62,903 bases of DNA from Phycisphaerae bacterium. Its GTDB lineage: Bacteria; Planctomycetota; Phycisphaerae; Phycisphaerales; SM1A02. The notes under the pieces were generated by a model. The model ran no database searches. It saw only the letters and a program-made list of their open reading frames with translations, and was not told where the DNA came from. Positions 40,692 through 46,668 of this stretch are shown here, one piece after another. Each line of letters opens with the position of its first letter. The stretch's first letter is position 1. Where the stretch lies: assembly GCA_002709295.1 (NCBI GenBank), contig PAQL01000011.1, positions 77,082 to 139,984 on the forward strand, read 5' to 3'. Both the position numbers and the translations under genes were made by a program.

Positions 40692-42200
40692 TCAGAGCGG
40701 GACTTCGACCTCGAACGGCCTCCCGTCGGGCAGAACCCCCTCGAAGAGGACCCTCGCAGGCTGCCTCGACCTGACCATCCGGCCCATGCGTCGATCTATG
40801 CGCTCGAACAGTTCGTCGAGGGTGCCGATGGTGATCCCGTCGATCTTCTGGATCAGGGTTCCCACCGGGAAGAGCGTGTCTCCGGTGGCACCGGCTTCGG
40901 ACGGGCCGACGAGGACACCCCGGGCGAAATCGATGCCGAGATCCTCGGCTCGCTGCGGCGTCGAGGTGACCAGGGTGCCGAGCCGGGCTCTGCGAAGTCG
41001 CTGCGAGGTGCCGAGCCGGTTGATCGACTGATCCATCTCGCCAAGGGTCACCTCGATTCCCAGTTCCTCGACCAGGTTCGTCCTCGGATCGATCCGCCAG
41101 ACCTCGACGATGACCACGGCGTCGGGTCGAGCGGAGGAGATCATGGCCTGCAGCTGCTCGATGCCCCGGACCCGTCTTCCGTCGATGCCGGTGATCACGT
41201 CACCGGTTCGGAGTTCCGAGCGACTGGCGGGTCCGCCGGGAGACACCTGCTGGATCGCGACCCCATCACCCTCGTAGTTGTCGTTGATGAGATTGCGGAA
41301 CGGTCGGAACTCCGGCACCAGATCGCCTCGGGAGTAGAGATCCATGCGGGAGGTGTCCAGCAGGGTCACGCCGAGGAACCCCTTGCGGACCTCTCCGGTC
41401 TCGATGACCTGTTCGACGACGGTTCCGATCTGCGACAGCGGGATCGCCAGGCCGATGCCGGCGAACTGTCCCTGTCCGACGCTTCCGTTCCCACGTCCCG
41501 TCGCGATCGCGGTGTTCATCCCGATGACGCGTCCGGAGGCGTCGGTGAGGGGCCCGCCGGAATTGCCGGGATTGATCGCAGCGTCCACCTGGATGAAGTT
41601 CTCGAAGTCGATGTCGTCGAGGCCGGCCGAACGTCCGAGTCCCGACACGATGCCGCTCGACATCGAGAAGCGGAAATCGAACGGTGAACCGAAGGCGAAC
41701 ACGAGATCGCCCTGGGACACGGTCCGGCTGTCCCCCAGTCGAGCCGGGATCAGGTCGCCGCCGGGGACCTTCACCACCGCGATGTCGCTTCGAAGATCCA
41801 GACCGATCACCTCGCCGGAACGGACCTCGCCGTCGAAGAGCTGCACCTCGATGCGATCCGCCGCCTCCACCACGTGGGCGTTGGTGACGATGTGGCCTTC
41901 CTCGTCCCAGATCCATCCCGATCCGCTGGAAGCCATCGAGAATCGACCCTGGCGACCCCCGAAGGAGCCTTCCGAGGAGACGTGCACCACGGAGGGTTCG
42001 ACCACCGTGGCGAGGTCCCGCTGGGCGGCGGAGATCGCCTCGAGAACGCCGTTGGATTCCAGACGAGCCGCGGCCTGGATCACGGCGACTTCGGCATCGG
42101 CCCGCACGAGGGACCGGACGACCCGGGGACCGGCGACAAGAGTCGCCACGAGGGTCCCGGCGACCACGAGGGCCGGACCGAGGTTGGTGATTCTGATCAT
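40692..42200 (-). CDS. HtrA/DegP-type serine protease with PDZ domains
   Basis: 502 residues. An N-terminal hydrophobic segment (LVVAGTLVATLVAG) serves as signal or anchor. The trypsin-like domain has the triad: His in IVTNAHVVEAADR, Asp in LRSDIAVVKV and Ser in INPGNSGGPLTD. A first PDZ domain is around residues 270-370 (GVAIQQVSPGGPASRSELRT) and a second, more diverged one follows (GTLIQKIDGITIGTLDELF). HtrA proteases degrade or refold damaged proteins in the periplasm. Upstream on the strand is panB, not related. GGAG lies 10 nt before the ATG. Confidence 0.9.
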   Translation of the reverse strand: MIRITNLGPALVVAGTLVATLVAGPRVVRSLVRADAEVAVIQAAARLESNGVLEAISAAQRDLATVVEPSVVHVSSEGSFGGRQGRFSMASSGSGWIWDEEGHIVTNAHVVEAADRIEVQLFDGEVRSGEVIGLDLRSDIAVVKVPGGDLIPARLGDSRTVSQGDLVFAFGSPFDFRFSMSSGIVSGLGRSAGLDDIDFENFIQVDAAINPGNSGGPLTDASGRVIGMNTAIATGRGNGSVGQGQFAGIGLAIPLSQIGTVVEQVIETGEVRKGFLGVTLLDTSRMDLYSRGDLVPEFRPFRNLINDNYEGDGVAIQQVSPGGPASRSELRTGDVITGIDGRRVRGIEQLQAMISSARPDAVVIVEVWRIDPRTNLVEELGIEVTLGEMDQSINRLGTSQRLRRARLGTLVTSTPQRAEDLGIDFARGVLVGPSEAGATGDTLFPVGTLIQKIDGITIGTLDELFERIDRRMGRMVRSRQPARVLFEGVLPDGRPFEVEVPL

Positions 42201-42336
42201 CGAAAGGCACTCCGATCAGGCCGCGGTGGGATGCGGGCCGACGGGCCGCATGTGACCATTCGCCGGCGGAGGACGGGGGGACGCAGACTTGACGATCTTT
42301 CCTTCCGGTACGAGCTCCGGAAATTCCGGATCCCCC

Positions 42337-43215
42337 TCAGGAATCCAGGCGATCGACCTCCCCATCACGCATCCGATAGCCGTGGGGCAGTTCTCTTCGT
42401 CGGGCCCGCTCGCACCATTGCTCCACGATCGACTGGAGGGAATCCCCGAGTCGACCCTCTCGATCCGCGAAGCTCGGTTGCCAGTCCGTCAGGCCGAGGA
42501 TGTCGTGGGTGACCACGATCTGCCCGTGACAGGCGGGGCCTGCTCCACAGCCGATCACCGGCACCTCGACCGCCTCCACGACCATCCGGGAGGTCTCCGG
42601 CGTGCTCGCCTCCACGAGGACCATCACCGCACCCGCCTCGACCAGGGCCACGGCATCCTCGACGACGTCACGTGCGGACTCCGCGGTGCGGCCTGCGACG
42701 GTGTAGCCGCCGTGAAGCTGAGCCTGCTGCGGAAGGCAGCCGACATGGGCGATCGCCGGGATGCCCGCCCGCGCCATTCGTGCGAAGACCGGGGCGAAGG
42801 AGGCATCGGCTTCGAGCTTCACGGCATCGGCGCCACCCTCGACCATGAAACGACCGGCGTTCCGTACCGCCTCCATCTCGTCGAGGTGATAGCTCAGGAA
42901 CGGCATGTCCCCGATCAGGAAGGCGTTGGGTGCGCCTCGCCGGACGGCGCCGGTGATGGTGACGAGGAAATCCAGCGGGGCATGCACGGTGCTCGGCTGA
43001 CCGAGGATGACCTGGGCCGCGGAGTCGCCGACCAGCAGGACCGGAACACCGGCCCGCTCGAGCCACCGTGCGATGGTGGCGTCGTAGGCGGTCAGACAGG
43101 GAAACACCTCGCCCGCGGCCCTCCATCGTCGAAGATCGCGGAGTGTGACCCGTCCGGGCAGTCCGGACTGCGTCCCGGGGTCCGTGGAAGGGGGTTCTCC
43201 GATGCCGGTGCTCAT
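42337..43215 (-). CDS. panB: 3-methyl-2-oxobutanoate hydroxymethyltransferase
   Basis: 292 residues. PanB adds a hydroxymethyl group from methylenetetrahydrofolate to alpha-ketoisovalerate to give ketopantoate, the first step to pantothenate. Motifs are FPCLTAYDATIARWLE, VLLVGDSAAQVILG (metal-binding Asp), GGADAVKLEAD, IPAIAHVGCLPQQAQ (substrate region, with Cys-Leu where many have Gly-Leu), LVEASTPE and IGCGAGPACHGQIVVTHDILGL. TACAAT ends 6 nt before the ATG. It shares the CoA pathway with coaD 760 bp upstream on the same strand. Confidence 0.95.
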   Translation of the reverse strand: MSTGIGEPPSTDPGTQSGLPGRVTLRDLRRWRAAGEVFPCLTAYDATIARWLERAGVPVLLVGDSAAQVILGQPSTVHAPLDFLVTITGAVRRGAPNAFLIGDMPFLSYHLDEMEAVRNAGRFMVEGGADAVKLEADASFAPVFARMARAGIPAIAHVGCLPQQAQLHGGYTVAGRTAESARDVVEDAVALVEAGAVMVLVEASTPETSRMVVEAVEVPVIGCGAGPACHGQIVVTHDILGLTDWQPSFADREGRLGDSLQSIVEQWCERARRRELPHGYRMRDGEVDRLDS

Positions 43216-43221
43216 GGCCGC

Positions 43222-43227
43222 ATTGTA
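43222..43227 (-). promoter_or_regulatory. -10 box of leaderless panB
   Basis: TACAAT, close to the TATAAT consensus, then GCGGCC and the ATG at 43215. No ribosome site. Confidence 0.55.
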
Positions 43228-43244
43228 GAGGACGTGGAGGTCGC

Positions 43245-43943
43245 TCAGGCGACGCCGAATCGTCGAGTCGGATTCCCGACGAGGTTGTCACGGCCGAGAA
43301 CAAGCTGATCCGCGATCTCGACCGCCTCCTTGAAACTCTCCTGAGCCAGCTCCAGATCCGCCACATGAGGCAGGACGGCACCCTGCTCGAGATGCTCCCA
43401 GGTCGGCACGGCATCGCCGCAGACGAGGATCGTGGACCGCGGGAGGGGAATCAGCAGGCCGCAGAGACCGGGGGTCACGCCGGGCAGCGGGAAGAGATCG
43501 ACCCCGTCCACCAGTCGGTCCGGAGCCGCACCGCATCGGGCCACCACCTGTGATTCGATCTCCAGCAGACGATCGGTCTCCGGGTCCAGCTCGTCCTCGT
43601 CATCCAGTTCATGGCGACGGGTCTCGATGACGTTTCGATAGGTCTCGCGTTCGACCTCCCCCACATGCCACTGGGCATCGGGGAAGAGATCGATGCCCCG
43701 CCGGCGATCGGGCCTGAGATCGGTCAGGAAGACGTCGGTGATCGCCCCGGGCTCCAGGCCGGTCCGCTCGTCCAGTCGCTGGCGCAGATGATCCGCCGGC
43801 AGGGATGGGTCGACGAGGATCAGACGATCTCCGGTCGTGATGAGCGAGGTGGTGGCGTGACCCGGCCGACGTTCACCCGACTCCCCACGAAGGGGGTGAC
43901 AGGCAAGGGCGCCGAGCGAGACGATGCGAAGATCGATGGACAT
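43245..43943 (-). CDS. Metallo-beta-lactamase-fold protein with degenerate metal site
   Basis: 232 residues. The order is that of an MBL-fold hydrolase: LITTGDRLILVDPSLP, a region equal to HxHxDH written TDLRPDRRRG, then LFPLPGVTPGLCG where TPGH would be expected, and ILVCGDAVPTWEHLE where the bridging Asp is kept. Three His ligands appear replaced by Asp, Arg and Arg and the TPGH His by Leu. The protein is therefore either non-catalytic or uses a different site. It begins 30 nt after coaD and may be cotranscribed. Exact fold is inferred. Confidence 0.65.
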   Translation of the reverse strand: MSIDLRIVSLGALACHPLRGESGERRPGHATTSLITTGDRLILVDPSLPADHLRQRLDERTGLEPGAITDVFLTDLRPDRRRGIDLFPDAQWHVGEVERETYRNVIETRRHELDDEDELDPETDRLLEIESQVVARCGAAPDRLVDGVDLFPLPGVTPGLCGLLIPLPRSTILVCGDAVPTWEHLEQGAVLPHVADLELAQESFKEAVEIADQLVLGRDNLVGNPTRRFGVA

Positions 43944-43973
43944 GGAATTCCAGGGAGTGCGGGTGAGGAGCGA

Positions 43974-44534
43974 TCAGTCGGATGCGGAATCCGTCCGCAC
44001 CGCACCAAGCGGGTGGACGGGATCAGACTGCTTCTGGCGGATCGCTTCGAGAACGACGGGCGGCACGAAGGTGGCGAGCTGATCGATCGTCGCACCGAGC
44101 CCGGCCATCTGCCGGATGAGGCTGCTCGAGGTGTAGGCGTATTCCTCGCCGGAGACGATGAACACGGTCTCGATCCCGGCGATCTTCCGATTGGTGATCG
44201 CCAGTTGCGACTCGCCTGCGAGATCGGTGATGTTCCGGATGCCGCGGATCATCGCGCACGCCTCGACCCTGCGTGCGAAGTCGACGGTCAGGCCGTCGTA
44301 GGTCTCGACCCGGATGCCGGCGGACTCGGGATCGACGACCTCCCGGATCGCCCGTACCGCCATGTCCGTCCTCTCCTCCATGGTGAAGAGAGGCTTCTTG
44401 TCCGGATTGCGTCCGATCGCGACGACGATCTCGTCGAACATGCCACGCACCCGTTCAAGCACGTCGAGATGCCCGAGGGTGATCGGATCGAAGGAGCCGG
44501 TGTAGATCGCACGATGGAATCGAGAGGCGGTCAC
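43974..44534 (-). CDS. coaD: Phosphopantetheine adenylyltransferase
   Basis: 186 residues, slightly longer than the usual 160. CoaD transfers AMP to 4'-phosphopantetheine in CoA synthesis. Motifs are YTGSFDPITLGHLDVLER with the nucleotide-binding TxGH-type motif, NPDKKPLFTMEERTDM, MIRGIRNITD and the C-terminal SSSLIRQMAGLGATIDQL. A GTG start at 44534 lies 7 nt after TACAAT, so the mRNA is probably leaderless. An MBL-fold gene follows, and the acyl carrier gene cluster lies upstream. Confidence 0.95.
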   Translation of the reverse strand: MTASRFHRAIYTGSFDPITLGHLDVLERVRGMFDEIVVAIGRNPDKKPLFTMEERTDMAVRAIREVVDPESAGIRVETYDGLTVDFARRVEACAMIRGIRNITDLAGESQLAITNRKIAGIETVFIVSGEEYAYTSSSLIRQMAGLGATIDQLATFVPPVVLEAIRQKQSDPVHPLGAVRTDSASD

Positions 44535-44541
44535 GGGGTGG

Positions 44542-44547
44542 ATTGTA
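44542..44547 (-). promoter_or_regulatory. -10 box of leaderless coaD
   Basis: TACAAT on the minus strand, 7 nt (CCACCCC) before the GTG at 44534. No ribosome site. Confidence 0.5.
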
Positions 44548-44774
44548 AGGCCGCGCCCCCCGACCGATCGTCACGACCCCACCTCTTCGAGCCCGTGATC
44601 GGGCTTCCGGGGCCTGCGAGCTTGCCTGCCGGGGATGGAATTCCATGCTTCATCATCGTTCGAAGAACGCCTCGCGATCTCCGGGCGACCACCGGTTTCG
44701 ATCGAAGCGGCCGCTGCCGCGGTTCGGACCAGACCGGTGGTCTGCCCGCCACGAGGCCAACCCAGCCCTGGATC

Positions 44775-44818
44775 GGCCCCGCAACGGATCTGCCTCCCCG
44801 TTCGGGGCCACTTTTCTT
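44775..44818 (+). terminator. Terminator-like hairpin with T-run, plus strand
   Basis: GGCCCCG, bulged C, AACGG (44775-44787) pairs with CCGTT, CGGGGCC (44798-44809) across a 10-nt loop, and ACTTTTCTT follows on the plus strand. It also lies 50 nt downstream of the fabZ2 stop on the minus strand and could end that operon, though the T-run is on the other side. Confidence 0.45.
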
Positions 44819-44863
44819 CCGGTCGTGACCCGGGGATCGATGCCGTCAGCGGAGGGGCGTCCC

Positions 44864-45382
44864 TCAGTCGTCGATGTAGTCGTCGAGCCCCGCGGAGACG
44901 AGGATCTGGCGGAAGTTGTCGCTGAACACGAAATTGTGTTCCGGGAACTCCCGCCCGCTCAGGTTGTTGTCGAGGTGGCTGAACATGAGGTCGATGGCGC
45001 CGATCCGGGTCCATGACCCGTCCGCATGATCGAGTCGCGACACGATTCCCCGGGTGCTCGCTCCGGCCTCGTCCATCCGCTCGATGGTCGCCTCGTATCG
45101 AATGCACTGCCCGGGGACCGCATCCTCGGTCAGTTCGACCGAGGACACCTTGGCGAGCACGACCTTCTCTCGAAACCGGTTCACCGATCCCACGAGAATG
45201 CCCGCGGTCTGCGCCATCCCCTCCACCACCAGACTTCCCGGCATCACCGGGTCCGGGGGCAGCCCGTCGGATCCGTCGAAGTGATCGTGGAACAACTCCT
45301 CCGACGAGGAGAGGTTCTTGACCGCCACGAGACGGGAACCCTCCTCGAATTCGGTGATGGCATCGATCCACATCCAACGCAT
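44864..45382 (-). CDS. 3-hydroxyacyl-ACP dehydratase (FabA/FabZ-like), second copy
   Basis: 172 residues beginning MRWMWIDAITEFEEGS, an N-terminus usual for planctomycete FabA/FabZ-like proteins. The hot-dog active-site region ELFHDHFDGSDG continues to PDPVMPGSLVVEGMAQTAG, with His and Glu in the dehydratase positions. It should dehydrate 3-hydroxyacyl groups on the carrier protein encoded 31 nt upstream. No ketosynthase or reductase is adjacent, so it may serve a special acyl chain. It is the third gene of the fabZ-acp-fabZ cluster. Confidence 0.82.
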   Translation of the reverse strand: MRWMWIDAITEFEEGSRLVAVKNLSSSEELFHDHFDGSDGLPPDPVMPGSLVVEGMAQTAGILVGSVNRFREKVVLAKVSSVELTEDAVPGQCIRYEATIERMDEAGASTRGIVSRLDHADGSWTRIGAIDLMFSHLDNNLSGREFPEHNFVFSDNFRQILVSAGLDDYIDD

Positions 45383-45413
45383 GGATGCCGTCCTCCGAAG
45401 CAGCCGCCTTCGA

Positions 45414-45806
45414 TCAGGCGGAGAGCTTCCGCTCGATGAAGTCGACCAGGCTCTCGACGGTGAAGACCTCGGACAACTGATCGACCTGGCGATTCGTCTC
45501 GAGCTTGGAGAAGTCGACGTGAGGCAGACGCTCACGCAGAATCTCCATCGCCTTGTCGGTGAGCTTCCCGTCCTGAACCAGCGAATCGTCCGACATGAGG
45601 TTCTCAGGGAAGAGTTCGCCCTGATCGATCTTGATGTCGAACTCCTGCTCGAGCTTGAAGCTGATGTCGAGGAAGTCGATCGACTCCGCTCCAAGATCGC
45701 CCTGGAGGGTCGCGTCCATGGTCACGTCCTCCGCATCGGCGCCGAGGGCGTTCTCGAGGACATCCTTGACCTTGTCGAAGATCTCGTCGCGGCTGATGAC
45801 CGCCAT
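45414..45806 (-). CDS. Acyl carrier protein, extended form
   Basis: 130 residues, much longer than the standard 77-80. The start at 45806 follows AAGGAG by 7 nt. The phosphopantetheine Ser lies in GDLGAESIDFLDISFKLEQ near residue 41. After the second helix there is an insertion of about 30 residues (LFPENLMSDDSLVQDGKLTD), before a C-terminal helix pair ending in TVESLVDFIERKLSA. The protein carries growing acyl chains for the two flanking dehydratases. The long form probably belongs to a specialised pathway rather than the housekeeping fatty acid synthase. Confidence 0.85.
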   Translation of the reverse strand: MAVISRDEIFDKVKDVLENALGADAEDVTMDATLQGDLGAESIDFLDISFKLEQEFDIKIDQGELFPENLMSDDSLVQDGKLTDKAMEILRERLPHVDFSKLETNRQVDQLSEVFTVESLVDFIERKLSA

Positions 45807-45894
45807 GATCAACTCCTTGCCGGATCCCGACCATGAATGGTCGAGCCGGAGTTTCAATTCAACGAATCGGCCGTCTTTCTGCGTGCCCGATCCG

Positions 45895-46335
45895 TCAGGG
45901 GGTCGCGTCACCCTGGACGCGAGCGCCGACCGCAATCCTCGCGGTCCGCACCGGTCGCATTGTAAAGCGACCGGACACGGCGGTGTCGGCATCACTCGCC
46001 GCCACCCCGGGGGGAAGAACCTTTCCTTCTCCTCGGAAGGTCGCGAGTTCCCCTTCGAATTTCTTCATTTCGACCTCGACTCTCAGGTGCTCGCCCGGGC
46101 TCACGAAACTCCCGTATCGGAGGGCCTTCACCCCCCCGAGCACGAATCTCCGGTCGGATTCGGGGATCAGCAGGCGAGCCGTCTGGACCATGGCCTCCAG
46201 CATGAACACACCCGGAAGCACCGGGAAGCTGGGAAAATGGTCGGCGAGATACTCCTCGGCGAGGGTCACCGCCTTGATCGCCACGACCCGGCTCTCTGAG
46301 CTTTCCACGACCTGATCGATCAAGCGAAATCGCAT
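45895..46335 (-). CDS. 3-hydroxyacyl-ACP dehydratase (FabZ-like), first copy
   Basis: 146 residues from ATG 46335. The dehydratase motif is clear: LADHFPSFPVLPGVFMLEAMVQTA, with the catalytic His and Glu in standard positions. The domain is a single hot-dog fold. It opens the cluster fabZ-acp-fabZ on the minus strand, 88 nt before acp. Two dehydratases in one cluster with no ketosynthase suggest different chain lengths or a two-subunit dehydratase. TATTCT lies 8 nt before the ATG and no ribosome site is present. Confidence 0.85.
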   Translation of the reverse strand: MRFRLIDQVVESSESRVVAIKAVTLAEEYLADHFPSFPVLPGVFMLEAMVQTARLLIPESDRRFVLGGVKALRYGSFVSPGEHLRVEVEMKKFEGELATFRGEGKVLPPGVAASDADTAVSGRFTMRPVRTARIAVGARVQGDATP

Positions 46336-46343
46336 GGCGAAGG

Positions 46344-46349
46344 AGAATA
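46344..46349 (-). promoter_or_regulatory. Possible near-start -10 box of fabZ1
   Basis: TATTCT on the minus strand ends 8 nt before the ATG at 46335. Alternative to the upstream promoter at 46411-46439. Confidence 0.35.
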
Positions 46350-46410
46350 GCGACTGAACAGGCCCGGGATGGGATCTCCTCCTGGCATCCGAGCCATGGA
46401 TGGGCCGTCG

Positions 46411-46439
46411 CATTTATTGTTATCGGACTTATTTGTCAG
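46411..46439 (-). promoter_or_regulatory. Possible promoter of the fabZ-acp-fabZ cluster
   Basis: On the minus strand CTGACA (46434-46439, five of six matches to TTGACA) and TAAATG (46411-46416) are 17 nt apart, inside an AT-rich patch. The leader to fabZ1 would be about 70 nt. Confidence 0.4.
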
Positions 46440-46668
46440 CATCTCACCCTCCACGGGCCTCGCGATTCCTACCCCCGCACGCCCATGCGAGGGCCTCTGT
46501 GGCGGGCCGATGGGCCCTCCGCCGGTGGCGAAGCAGACGGTTCGATTCACGTCCGGTGAGGAGGGTCTCCAAAGGAGCACGCATGAGTTCCGAAAATGCG
46601 GTCACACCCCCCCGTGGACCCCGGGAATCATGCGGCTGGAAGGCCCCAGGAACCGATGAAAAGGGGTC

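Larger units (their letters stand above)
44535..44863. other. Gene-free region with several strong hairpins (possible RNA gene)
   Basis: 329 bases between coaD and the fabZ2 stop. They include AGCCCG/CGGGCT with a 4-nt loop (44590-44605), the 10-bp arms GACCACCGGT/ACCGGTGGTC (44687-44696 and 44733-44742) and a terminator-like hairpin at 44775-44818. No credible ORF was found. The end hairpin has a T-run on the plus side although no plus-strand gene lies upstream, so a plus-strand RNA gene is possible. Confidence 0.4.
46336..46668. other. Divergent intergenic region between fabZ1 and ftsK
   Basis: 333 bases. On the minus side TATTCT (46344-46349) and a CTGACA-17-TAAATG pair (46411-46439) are candidate promoters. 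A short AT-rich patch near 46411-46440 is unusual in this GC-rich window. An AAAGGAG with an ATG at 46583 on the plus strand has no credible ORF in the right frame. The ftsK ribosome site AAGGGG is at 46661-46666. Confidence 0.35.
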
